A DNA stretch of 39,878 nt, taken from positions 1-39,878 of the forward strand of contig CAJMRT010000014.1 of NCBI GenBank assembly GCA_905215855.1, read 5' to 3'. The notes under the pieces are model-generated. The model was not told the DNA's origin and searched no databases. It worked only from the letters and a program-made list of their open reading frames with translations. The position numbers and the translations under genes are program-made. This document shows positions 24,187-32,114 of this stretch, piece by piece (within the stretch, counting starts at the first letter, position 1; every line of letters begins with the position of its first letter). The DNA comes from an uncultured bacterium (lineage in GTDB: Bacteria; Bacillota; Clostridia; Oscillospirales; Acutalibacteraceae).

Positions 24187-25028
24187 GACAGCACCTCCTC
24201 AAGCATTTTTACACATTGCTCTGCATTGAGAGGAAGTTTATCAAATTTTACTCCGCACCCCCTGAGTCTGTATGCAAGCTCTGTTGCCTGCGGAACATCA
24301 AGACGGTGCTTTTTGAGGAGTTCCACCTGTGAAAAAACATCCTCGGGAGTACCCTGAATAAGAATTTTGCCTGCGTCCATAACGACAACTCTGTCGGCAA
24401 GGACTGCCTCTTCCATATAGTGTGTGATGAGGACAACCGTCATATTCTTTTCACGGTTGAGTTTTAAAAGCGTTGTCATTACCTCGTCACGGCCGTTAGG
24501 GTCGAGCATTGCCGTGGGTTCGTCAAGAACTATGCACTGTGGCTGCATTGCAAGAATTCCCGCAATTGCAATACGCTGTTTCTGACCGCCCGAAAGCTTG
24601 AACGGAGCGTGTTCACGGTAATCGTACATATCAACGGCTTTGAGGGCATCGTCAACCCTCTGTCGGATCTCCTTTGGCGGTATTCCGAGGTTTTCGGGAC
24701 CGAAAGCAACATCCTCCTCAACAACGCTTGCAACAAGCTGGTTGTCGGGATTTTGAAGTACAAGTCCCACTTTTTCCCTTATGTCATATGTCTTGTTTTC
24801 ATCTGATGTGTCATCTCCGTCAACATACACTTTGCCCTTATCCGGCAATAGCATTGCGTTGAGATGTTTTGCAACAGTTGACTTTCCGCATCCGTTGTGA
24901 CCGAGAAGGGCAACAAATTCACCCTTTTCGATGTTGAGAGAAACACCGTCAACCGCATTTTTGTACGGCTGACCGCTTTCAATGTCGGAATATGAAAAGC
25001 TGATGTTGTCAAGTGAAATAAAGCTCAT
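24183..25028 (-). CDS. ecfA1: ECF transporter ATPase EcfA1
   Basis: 281 aa ABC ATPase: Walker A GHNGCGKST, Q-loop VLQNPDNQLVASVVEEDVAFG, signature LSGGQKQRIAIAG, Walker B CIVLDEPTAMLDP, H-loop LITHYM. First gene of the ecfA1-ecfA2-ecfT cassette, three bases after the methyltransferase gene. In many Firmicutes this cassette follows the ribosomal protein L17 gene; here it lies in a cell-wall and DNA-repair operon instead. Confidence 0.95.
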   Translation of the reverse strand: MSFISLDNISFSYSDIESGQPYKNAVDGVSLNIEKGEFVALLGHNGCGKSTVAKHLNAMLLPDKGKVYVDGDDTSDENKTYDIREKVGLVLQNPDNQLVASVVEEDVAFGPENLGIPPKEIRQRVDDALKAVDMYDYREHAPFKLSGGQKQRIAIAGILAMQPQCIVLDEPTAMLDPNGRDEVMTTLLKLNREKNMTVVLITHYMEEAVLADRVVVMDAGKILIQGTPEDVFSQVELLKKHRLDVPQATELAYRLRGCGVKFDKLPLNAEQCVKMLEEVLS

Positions 25029-25031
25029 TTA

Positions 25032-25895
25032 TTATTTCTCCCATATTGCGGTTGAGCCGCACGGCAATACAAGACCCGTGTCGCTCACCTTCAGTCCTAT
25101 TTCATCGCTTGATACTTTTCCGCCGAAGTCCTTCTGCAAAAGAACTCCGAGCAAATACTCCATTACAGCGGGAGAAAGTCCCGTTGTGTAGGAATTGAGA
25201 ATGAAAAACAGGGGATCATCCGAAAGAACCTGTTTGCACAAAGTTACGAGTGAATAAAGCTGTTCTTCAAGTTTCCATACTTCTCCGCCCGGTCCTCTGC
25301 CGTATGACGGCGGGTCCATAATAATTCCGTCGTACTTGTTGCCACGGCGAATTTCACGCTGTACAAATTTTACGCAATCGTCAACGAGCCAACGAACGGG
25401 TCTGTCAGCAATACCGCTTGATGCGGCATTTTCTTTTGCCCACTGAACCATACCCTTTGATGCGTCAACATGGCAAACGGTTGCACCTGCGTTCATACAC
25501 GCAAGAGTTGCACAGCCTGTGTAACCGAAAAGGTTAAGGATTTTAAGCGGTCTGTTTTCGTTTTTAATTTTTTCTGCGGCAAAATCCCAGTTTACAGCCT
25601 GTTCAGGGAACACACCTGTGTGTTTAAATCCCATTGGCTTGATGTTAAAAACAAGGTTGCCGTAATTTATAGTCCAGCGGTCGGGAACTTTTTTGTACTG
25701 CTCCCAACTTCCTCCGCCACGATTTGAGCGGTGGTAACGGGCATGTGCCGAATACCAAAGAGGATTTTTCTTTTCGCCTGACCAGATAATCTGCGGATCG
25801 GGACGGATAAGGATTATATCTCCCCATCTTTCAAGTCTTTCCCCGTCAGAGGTATCTATAAGTTCATAATCTTTCCATTTATCAGATAATCGCAT
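25032..25895 (-). CDS. RlmI-like class I SAM-dependent methyltransferase
   Basis: 287 aa. SAM-binding motif I LNLFGYTGCATLACMNAGA followed by the acidic HVDASK, and motif IV DPPSYGRGPGGE; the layout resembles the rRNA (cytosine-C5) methyltransferases of the RlmI/RlmK group without the N-terminal PUA domain. The DPPSYG motif suits an amino-nitrogen or base methyltransferase. Target unknown, 23S rRNA being the likely guess. It starts in the glmM stop (TAATG overlap), so it is coupled to glmM. Confidence 0.8.
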   Translation of the reverse strand: MRLSDKWKDYELIDTSDGERLERWGDIILIRPDPQIIWSGEKKNPLWYSAHARYHRSNRGGGSWEQYKKVPDRWTINYGNLVFNIKPMGFKHTGVFPEQAVNWDFAAEKIKNENRPLKILNLFGYTGCATLACMNAGATVCHVDASKGMVQWAKENAASSGIADRPVRWLVDDCVKFVQREIRRGNKYDGIIMDPPSYGRGPGGEVWKLEEQLYSLVTLCKQVLSDDPLFFILNSYTTGLSPAVMEYLLGVLLQKDFGGKVSSDEIGLKVSDTGLVLPCGSTAIWEK

Positions 25896-27244
25896 TATGC
25901 AAGTCTTTCCCTTACTACCTGTGCGGCTTCTTCCGCAAGGTTCTGAATTTCTTCGAGGTTTTCACCCTCGAGCATTACTCTTACGAGAGGTTCTGTTCCC
26001 GACACACGAACAAGGATTCTGCCTCTGTCACCGAGGATTTCGCTCACTCTTTCGATTTCAGCCTTGATTTCCCTGTCTGTATAGAATGAGAGCTTGCCCT
26101 CTCTGCTTACTTTAACATTGATAAGCACCTGTGGCAGACGCTCCATAATCTTTGCAAGCTGACTGAGCTTTTCGCCTGTTCTCTTCATAATGCTGAGAAT
26201 CATTGCGCCTGAAAGCTGACCGTCGCCTGTTGTTGCATAGTCAAGCAAAATGATGTGACCGCTCTGCTCGCCGCCGATGTTGTAGCCCTCCTGCATCATA
26301 GCCTCAAGAACATATCTGTCGCCAACCTTTGTTGAAACAAAGTGCATATCGTTTTCTTCACAAAACTTGTTAAAGCCCATGTTTGTCATAATTGTTCCGA
26401 CAACAGCATTCTTTTTGAGGACGCCTCTCTGCTTCATATCATTTGCACAGATTGCAATAAGGTAATCGCCGTCAACAAGGTTTCCGTTTTCGTCAACTGC
26501 AAGACATCTGTCGGCGTCACCGTCAAAGGCAAGGCCGCATGAAAGCTTGTGTTCACGAACATACTTCTGCAATTTGCTCATATGAGTTGAACCGCAATCA
26601 CGGTTGATGTTCACACCGTCAGGCTCATCAAAAAGCATATGAACCTTTGCACCAAGCTTTGTGAAAAGCTTTTCGGCTGTTCTTGAAGAAGAACCGTTTG
26701 AACAGTCAAGTGCGATTTCCATACCCTCAAAGTCGCAGTCTACTGCCGAAACAAGGTGGTCAATATACAAATCAGCCGCCTCTGTATCATATGTTACTCT
26801 GCCGATATTTTCATCTGTAGCGGATGCATACGGTACAACATGGTCAAGTACGATTTCTTCAATTCTGTTTTCGAGATCATCGGGGAGCTTGCATCCGTCA
26901 GAGCTGAAAATTTTGATACCGTTAAATTCAAACGGGTTATGTGATGCGGAAATCATAATACCTGCATCGGCATTGTATTTGCCTACAAGATAAGCAACCG
27001 CAGGAGTAGGAACTACCCCGAGAATGTGAACATTTGCACCTACCGAGCAAAGTCCTGCGATAAGTGCGCCCTCGAGCATATCGCCCGAAAGTCTTGTGTC
27101 CTTACCGATTAAAATTGTGGGGTGTTCAACCTCATCGCTGATAAGAACCATTGCCGCCGCTCTGCCTATATTCATTGCAAGTTCGGGTGTAAGCTCTGCG
27201 TTTGCAACACCTCTTGCACCGTCTGTACCGAATAATCTTCCCAT
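25895..27244 (-). CDS. glmM: Phosphoglucosamine mutase
   Basis: 449 aa. Converts glucosamine-6-phosphate to glucosamine-1-phosphate for UDP-GlcNAc and peptidoglycan. Signatures: MGRLFGTDGARGVAN, the phosphoserine loop ISASHNPFEFNGIK (Ser101), the metal loop DGDADRCLAVD, sugar loop GEQSGH, and the phosphate loop RVSGTEPLVRVM. Standard length. GGAGG nine bases before the ATG. It is 118 bases downstream of ruvB, the largest gap in this operon, with a TATAAT-like element (no good -35) that might add an internal promoter. Confidence 0.97.
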   Translation of the reverse strand: MGRLFGTDGARGVANAELTPELAMNIGRAAAMVLISDEVEHPTILIGKDTRLSGDMLEGALIAGLCSVGANVHILGVVPTPAVAYLVGKYNADAGIMISASHNPFEFNGIKIFSSDGCKLPDDLENRIEEIVLDHVVPYASATDENIGRVTYDTEAADLYIDHLVSAVDCDFEGMEIALDCSNGSSSRTAEKLFTKLGAKVHMLFDEPDGVNINRDCGSTHMSKLQKYVREHKLSCGLAFDGDADRCLAVDENGNLVDGDYLIAICANDMKQRGVLKKNAVVGTIMTNMGFNKFCEENDMHFVSTKVGDRYVLEAMMQEGYNIGGEQSGHIILLDYATTGDGQLSGAMILSIMKRTGEKLSQLAKIMERLPQVLINVKVSREGKLSFYTDREIKAEIERVSEILGDRGRILVRVSGTEPLVRVMLEGENLEEIQNLAEEAAQVVRERLA

Positions 27245-27362
27245 TAATATATTCCTCCGTTAAATAATTTGTAGATTGTAAATTTTCATAACTGAAATTT
27301 TCGGTATAACCCAAGTAAAAACCTTGCACTCTGTTGAATTATACACTCATATTGTGACTGAT

Positions 27363-28451
27363 TTATGACTCCCTGTCACCAAAGAGAGTCGGCTGTGTGG
27401 GCTGTGCATTTACAACGCCCTTAGGAAATTCACAGCCAAGATGCTTGCAAGCCTCGGCAGTTATGCATCTGCCCCTCGGTGTTCTGCTGACAAAACCTAT
27501 CTGCAAAAGATACGGTTCATAGACATCTTCGATTGTTACAGCCTCTTCACCGATTGCCGCCGCAAGTGTTTCAAGTCCGACAGGGCCGCCGTTGTAAAAA
27601 CGAACGATTGCCTCAAGCATTCTTCTGTCGTTGCGGTCAAGACCGAGTTCGTCAATTTCAAGTCTGTCAAGTGCTGTTCTTGCGGTTTCAAGTGTGATGA
27701 CACCGTTTGACATAACCTGTGCAAAGTCACGCACACGCTTTAAAAGTCTGTTTGCAATTCGTGGTGTTCCCCTCGAACGGGACGCAATTTCAAGCGCACC
27801 GTCATGTTCAATTTTTATTCCGAGGATTCCGGCACTTCTTTCAACAATCCGTGCAAGCTCCTCGGGAGTGTAGAGTTCAAGTCTTAACACCACACCGAAA
27901 CGGTCACGCAAAGGAGCGGTCAGCTGACCTGCTCTTGTGGTTGCTCCGACAAGTGTAAATTTTGGCAACGGCAGATGATACGAAGCCGCCATCTGACCTT
28001 TACCCGTGATGATATCAATTGCAAAGTCTTCCATTGAGGGGTAAAGAATTTCTTCAACGGAACGACTCAGTCTGTGGATTTCGTCAATAAAAAGCACATC
28101 GCCCTCGTTAAGGTTGGTAAGCAATGCCGCAAGGTCACCGGGCTTTTCAATTGCCGGACCTGAGGTTATTCTCATTGACACACCGAGTTCATTCGCAATA
28201 ATTCCCGAAAGAGTTGTTTTACCGAGTCCCGGAGGGCCGTAGAGCAGTACATGGTCAAGGGTTTCGCCTCTGATTTTTGCCGCCTCGATAAAGACCTTGA
28301 GGTTTTCCTTTGCCTTTTCCTGTCCTATGTATTCCGAAAGTGTTTTCGGTCGCAGAGGGTTGTCGCTCTCTGCCGTATCTTCGGGAATTTCGGAAGTATC
28401 GGTTATTCTGTTTTCAAAATCAAATTCATCCGAGAATTCCATTTTACTCAT
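27363..28451 (-). CDS. ruvB: Holliday junction branch migration ATPase RuvB
   Basis: 362 aa AAA+ motor: ENRITDTSEIPEDTAESDNP N-terminal extension, then RPKTLSEYIGQEKAKENLKVF, Walker A YGPPGLGKTTLS, Walker B VLFIDEIHRLSR, sensor VGATTRAG, and the winged-helix end with GFVSRTPRGR. Drives branch migration with RuvA. Three bases after ruvA; the start at 28451 has only a weak ribosome site, suggesting coupling to ruvA translation; an ATG three codons later is possible. Confidence 0.97.
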   Translation of the reverse strand: MSKMEFSDEFDFENRITDTSEIPEDTAESDNPLRPKTLSEYIGQEKAKENLKVFIEAAKIRGETLDHVLLYGPPGLGKTTLSGIIANELGVSMRITSGPAIEKPGDLAALLTNLNEGDVLFIDEIHRLSRSVEEILYPSMEDFAIDIITGKGQMAASYHLPLPKFTLVGATTRAGQLTAPLRDRFGVVLRLELYTPEELARIVERSAGILGIKIEHDGALEIASRSRGTPRIANRLLKRVRDFAQVMSNGVITLETARTALDRLEIDELGLDRNDRRMLEAIVRFYNGGPVGLETLAAAIGEEAVTIEDVYEPYLLQIGFVSRTPRGRCITAEACKHLGCEFPKGVVNAQPTQPTLFGDRES

Positions 28452-28454
28452 ATG

Positions 28455-29057
28455 TTACTGTCTTCCCATCTGTTTTAATGTGAGCGAAATAAGCTGTTCA
28501 ACAGGCAAGGTGCTGTCGAGTGTTGCGAGTACGGGCGAAACATCCGAAGGAGAATAACCCAAAACCCCGAGTGCCTCGATTGCTTTCGGAACATTTCCCA
28601 TTGAAACATTGACGCTGTTCTGTGCCGCCTGTGCAAAGGAATTGTCCTCTTTAGCCGCTTTTGCAAGCTTGTCCTTGAGTTCAAGAACAATTCTCTGTGC
28701 AATTTTTTTACCTATTCCCTGTGCTCTTGTAATTGTTTTGAGGTCATCGGACGCAATTGCCATTGCAACCTGTTCGGGACTGAGCTCCGATAAAACCGCA
28801 AGTCCCGCCTTTGGACCTACACCGCTTACGCTGATGAGGTTTTTAAAGGTTTCAAGCTCTGCCTTTGTTGCAAAGCCGAAAAGGTCAACTGCATCTTCCC
28901 TTACATTAAGGTAGGTGTAGAGCGTTACCTCTGTGTTAAGCTTTACGGCTTTGAGTGTGTTCATTGTTGTCTGGCACATATAGCCGACACCGCCGCACTC
29001 TACTACCGCCGCATTCGATTCTATAGCAATAAGTTTTCCTCTTACGGAATAAAGCAT
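28455..29057 (-). CDS. ruvA: Holliday junction DNA-binding protein RuvA
   Basis: 200 aa. N-terminal OB domain (MLYSVRGKLIAIESNAAVVECGGVGYMC), two helix-hairpin-helix motifs (LISVSGVGPKAGLAVLS and ITRAQGIGKKIAQRIVLEL), and the RuvB-binding C-terminal domain (ALGVLGYSPSDVSPVLATL). Standard length. Two bases after ruvC, AAAGG about ten bases upstream. Confidence 0.97.
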   Translation of the reverse strand: MLYSVRGKLIAIESNAAVVECGGVGYMCQTTMNTLKAVKLNTEVTLYTYLNVREDAVDLFGFATKAELETFKNLISVSGVGPKAGLAVLSELSPEQVAMAIASDDLKTITRAQGIGKKIAQRIVLELKDKLAKAAKEDNSFAQAAQNSVNVSMGNVPKAIEALGVLGYSPSDVSPVLATLDSTLPVEQLISLTLKQMGRQ

Positions 29058-29059
29058 AT

Positions 29060-29566
29060 TTAAAGTCCCTTTCCGTACATTACTCTTCTGAGCTGTGAGC
29101 CTGCCGCCTGTGTGTGACAGATTGCAATTGCAAGTGCGTCACAGGTATCATCGGGTTTCGGAATTTCTTTCAGCTTTAAAAGCCTTGCGGTCATTTCCAT
29201 AACCTGTGGTTTTTTAGCCTTGCCGTATCCAGTTACAGCCGTTTTGACCTGAAGAGGAGTGTACTCAAAGATTGGTATTTTAAGTTTTTGTGCCGCAAGC
29301 AGGGTTACTCCCCTTGCCTGAGCAACATTGATAGCCGTTTTCTGATTGGTCTGAAAGTAAAGCTTTTCAATTGCGAGAGCATCGGGACGACATCTGTTGA
29401 GAATAGCATAGGTTTCGTCATAGATGTACTCAAGCCGTTTGTTAAAATCAGTTCCGGCAACAGTTTCAATTGCACCGTAACCGAGAGTTTTATATGTATT
29501 CGATTGAAAATTGATTGCTCCCCAACCTACAATGGCATATCCGGGATCAATTCCAAACACTACCAA
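29060..29566 (-). CDS. ruvC: Holliday junction resolvase RuvC
   Basis: 168 aa from a TTG at 29566. Catalytic acidic residues in FGIDPG, EKLYFQTNQKTA and DDTCDALAIA; the Gly-Tyr-Gly-Lys loop follows. The TTG is chosen because GGAGG is seven bases upstream and the protein then begins MVVFGIDPG, as in relatives; a longer reading adds 21 residues without a ribosome site. First gene of the long leftward operon with a strong promoter at 29618-29646. Confidence 0.96.
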   Translation of the reverse strand: MVVFGIDPGYAIVGWGAINFQSNTYKTLGYGAIETVAGTDFNKRLEYIYDETYAILNRCRPDALAIEKLYFQTNQKTAINVAQARGVTLLAAQKLKIPIFEYTPLQVKTAVTGYGKAKKPQVMEMTARLLKLKEIPKPDDTCDALAIAICHTQAAGSQLRRVMYGKGL

Positions 29567-29617
29567 AACAATACCTCCGAAAAAATCCAAAAATGGCATA
29601 ATAACATAGCTTAAAAC

Positions 29618-29646
29618 ATTATAACACACACAACTTTATTTATCAA
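29618..29646 (-). promoter_or_regulatory. Promoter of the ruvC-to-pgsA operon
   Basis: Minus-strand TTGATA (29641-29646), 17-base spacer, TATAAT (29618-29623), about 50 bases before the ruvC start. Confidence 0.8.
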
Positions 29647-29710
29647 TAAAATTATTCGTTAATCTGCGTATTCCGCTCAAAATGTACATAAGAAACTTTG
29701 AACGGCTGAT

Positions 29711-30076
29711 TTACTCGGTTTTTTGCGTGTTATCGGCACGGCTGAGCGTGATTTTTGAACCGTTGTATGACAAATCAAGCTTTTTTCCGTGCGGAACATA
29801 TTCAAAGGTGTAGTTTCGGTAAAGTTTCGGCACAAATATGACAATCGTTGTATCATCGGCAACATATTTTCCGCAAAGCTCCGCCTTGTCTTTTCCGCTC
29901 ATCATAATAAGAGACGCATTTTCACCGTCAAACGAAAGGCTTATCTTTCCGCCGCCGTCAAGCTCTGCACTCCAGTCTGTGCAGGTAAGCTCGTTTTGAT
30001 ATCCCGATGTGTCGGCACTGCATGAACAAAGCAGAAAACATAAGCAGATTAAAAGCAAAATGACAAATTTCTTCAT
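29711..30076 (-). CDS. Small lipoprotein of unknown function
   Basis: 121 aa. MKKFVILLLICLCFLLCSC gives a lipoprotein signal (Cys19), then a roughly 100-residue domain rich in beta-strands and conserved-looking Gly/Asp turns (DGGGKISLSFDGENASLIMMSG, AELCGKYVADDTTIVI). No enzyme motif. The ATG at 30076 has GAGG nine bases upstream; a GTG five codons earlier lies in the ribosome site. A TTGGTG-16-TATCAT promoter candidate (30098-30125) precedes it. I do not recognise the family; the pattern resembles small lipocalin- or META-like secreted domains, only as a shape. Confidence 0.75.
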   Translation of the reverse strand: MKKFVILLLICLCFLLCSCSADTSGYQNELTCTDWSAELDGGGKISLSFDGENASLIMMSGKDKAELCGKYVADDTTIVIFVPKLYRNYTFEYVPHGKKLDLSYNGSKITLSRADNTQKTE

Positions 30077-30194
30077 AAAAACCGCCCTCACAGGTGTATG
30101 ATAGTATTACAAGTTTATGCACCAAAAATATATATCAGTACATACGATAGTGTTCGGATGCGGAAAATCGAAATTTACAGTTTTGTTATAATTC

Positions 30195-30223
30195 TTGAAA
30201 AGCATAATTATTTTGTGTATATT
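30195..30223 (+). promoter_or_regulatory. Promoter of the DUF2804 gene
   Basis: TTGAAA (30195-30200), 17-base spacer, TATATT (30218-30223). Confidence 0.65.
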
Positions 30224-30276
30224 GTATGGTGTGATTTTATGGAAAATTTTAAAAACGAGAACACGGAGGGATTGTT

Positions 30277-31284
30277 TTGCAACATGAGATAACCGAAAAG
30301 CATAATGTTTTTGAAGAAAACGGAGAGGTTATGTGTGCAGGCTGGGCAAGAACGCCTGTTTTTGAATATAACAGCGAACAGAGCAAAACAAGAGGAAAAC
30401 ACAGCGAAAGGGATTGCTATTTCATAAGCAACACAGAGGTATCACTCTATCTTTCGGTTGAAAATTTAGGCATGGAATTTGCGGTAAAAATTGCGGTTGC
30501 CGACCTTAAAAGAGGCGGTGTGATTTATGATTGTGTTGTAAAGAAATTTGTTTTCAGCAAGAACGAGCTTCCCGAATCGGGCAGTTCGGGAGAGCTTTTG
30601 TACACGGACAAAAGGCTTCAGCTGCAGTTGACGAACACACCGAACGGAAGATTTTTAAAGTGCGATTTTATTGACTTTGGCGGCATAAAAAATCTTTATT
30701 TCAATATCAACCTTAAAAAGATTGCAGGTGAAAGTCTTAACGAGATTGCACCGTTTGAGAGGGACAGAAAATATTTTTATCTCAAACGCTTTGTTCCCAA
30801 ATTTGTTGCAAGCGGAATTATCCGTGTGGGCGGTATGGAATATTCCTTAAACGAAACAAACACAAATGCTTATTTTGATTGGACGCGCTTTTCAAAGCCG
30901 AGGAAGCATAATTATCAGAGATTAAGCTCCGACTGCTTTATTGACGGAAAACGCTTCTCACTCTGCCTTGCAAGCAGAGTCGGCGACAACCGTTACGGCA
31001 ACGAAAATTGCTTTTTTACGGACGGTCATCTTGAAAAGCTGTCACAGATAAATGTAAAAAGTACGGATGGAAAGCTTGACAGACCGTGGTACTTTAAGGC
31101 GGGATATTCGGCAGTTGACATTACATTCAAGCCGTTCACCGTAAAAGGCGAAGCAATGGCGGCATATATGGACAAAACAACGGTAATTTTCGGCAGACTT
31201 TACGGAGAACTGAAACGAGTTGATATGGACAAACCCGTTGTGCTTGACAACTCACAAGCGCATATTGTACTGACGGAATTTTAA
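30277..31284 (+). CDS. DUF2804 domain-containing protein
   Basis: 335 aa, no signal peptide. The pattern of short beta blocks with 'RYFYLKRFVPKFVASGIIRVGGMEY'-like text, 'FDWTR', 'CLASRVGDNRYGNENCFFTDG' and a final 'VIFGRLYGELKRVDMDKPVVLDN' fits the DUF2804 family (lipocalin-like double domain, function unknown). The start is TTG with GGAGG about seven bases upstream and a promoter at 30195-30223; no ATG in frame has a ribosome site. Monocistronic with a terminator at 31303-31341. Faces away from the small lipoprotein gene. Confidence 0.72.
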   Translation: MQHEITEKHNVFEENGEVMCAGWARTPVFEYNSEQSKTRGKHSERDCYFISNTEVSLYLSVENLGMEFAVKIAVADLKRGGVIYDCVVKKFVFSKNELPESGSSGELLYTDKRLQLQLTNTPNGRFLKCDFIDFGGIKNLYFNINLKKIAGESLNEIAPFERDRKYFYLKRFVPKFVASGIIRVGGMEYSLNETNTNAYFDWTRFSKPRKHNYQRLSSDCFIDGKRFSLCLASRVGDNRYGNENCFFTDGHLEKLSQINVKSTDGKLDRPWYFKAGYSAVDITFKPFTVKGEAMAAYMDKTTVIFGRLYGELKRVDMDKPVVLDNSQAHIVLTEF

Positions 31285-31302
31285 AATCGGATTGGTAAAA
31301 AT

Positions 31303-31345
31303 AAACACGGCAATCATTTTAGATAATGAACAGCCGTGTTTTAAT
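31303..31345 (+). terminator. Terminator of the DUF2804 gene
   Basis: AAACACGGC (31303-31311) / GCCGTGTTT (31333-31341) with a 21-base loop, followed by TAATTTT. Confidence 0.75.
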
Positions 31346-31360
31346 TTTAGCGAATAAAAA

Positions 31361-31404
31361 GTCGGAAAAACATTGTTTTGCATTAAGCAAACTGTCTTCC
31401 CGAC
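31361..31404 (-). terminator. Terminator derived from a dispersed repeat
   Basis: Outer stem GTCGG / CCGAC with an interrupted inner stem, followed on the minus strand by TTTTTATT. The loop side (31373-31397) matches 23 of 25 bases of the repeat at 16378-16402, in opposite orientation. Confidence 0.6.
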
Positions 31405-31442
31405 CATAACTCTTAACTATTAACTTTTACTTTTTAACTTTC

Positions 31443-31946
31443 CTACACTTCCCTGTTAGGGTCGGTGTTTTTCTGCTTAATTGGTGCTTTTGTTGCATCT
31501 TTGTCGGTAAATCTTGCAAAGATTGAAAGCGTTGTAAGGAAACAGATGAGAATGTACAAAAGCAATGCAATGAGTGATGCAAGGCTGAGTGCGTAGCTTA
31601 CCATCAGGAGAATTGAAAGAACTCCGAGCAAGCAACAAATAATTGATGCAACATTCTTCATATTGCGTTCCTTATCGAGTGCGCAGAAGAAAAATCCTGC
31701 AATCGGAATGATGAAGAAAATCGGCATAAATAGTGAGTAATGGAACACTGCCTGTCCCTGAGCAGATGACACATCGCTTCCCCACACAGCCATAATATCG
31801 AGAACGGAATATGAATGAAGAACATTCTTGTCATAGTCGATGTACTGAAAATACGGCAATGCACAGAGAATAATCTGAACAAGGTACAGTATGCAGAGCG
31901 TGATTCTTAATTTTTTTCTTGTTTTATTTTCGGGTATTTTGAGCAT
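31443..31946 (-). CDS. Four-helix membrane protein of unknown function
   Basis: 167 aa. Basic N-terminus (LKIPENKTRKKLR), then four hydrophobic helices: about 14-34, 69-89, 95-118 and 119-140, and a polar tail with prolines and lysines. A loop of about 35 residues between helices 1 and 2 probably faces outside. No family recognised. GGAGG six bases before the ATG; a TTGTGC-17-TACAAT promoter (31997-32025) whose -35 overlaps that of the divergent GH13 gene. Ends in a terminator at 31361-31404. Confidence 0.78.
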   Translation of the reverse strand: MLKIPENKTRKKLRITLCILYLVQIILCALPYFQYIDYDKNVLHSYSVLDIMAVWGSDVSSAQGQAVFHYSLFMPIFFIIPIAGFFFCALDKERNMKNVASIICCLLGVLSILLMVSYALSLASLIALLLYILICFLTTLSIFARFTDKDATKAPIKQKNTDPNREV

Positions 31947-31996
31947 TTTGTTCCTCCGAGATTTTTTAAAATCATTTTTAAATCATCATATGTTAC

Positions 31997-32025
31997 ATTG
32001 TAACACAAATTATTCAGTTGCACAA
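31997..32025 (-). promoter_or_regulatory. Promoter of the four-helix membrane protein gene
   Basis: Minus-strand TTGTGC (32020-32025), 17-base spacer, TACAAT (31997-32002). The -10 lies inside the palindrome GTTACATTGTAAC (31992-32004). Confidence 0.6.
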
Positions 32026-32046
32026 TAGAAATTTTAGTGTTATAAT
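32018..32046 (+). promoter_or_regulatory. Promoter of the GH13-DUF1653 gene
   Basis: TTGCAC (32018-32023), 17-base spacer, TATAAT (32041-32046). Its -35 shares four bases with the -35 of the leftward promoter, so the two cannot be occupied together. Confidence 0.7.
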
Positions 32047-32114
32047 TATGACTAATGTACACAAAATACTGCATTCGTACATTGCTTTATTCTATGCAAA
32101 AAGGAGACAATATA

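Noticed and set aside
27245..27362. Separate promoter for glmM
   Set aside because: A TATAAT hexamer is present but no acceptable -35 box at 16-18 bases; glmM may be read from the ruvC promoter.
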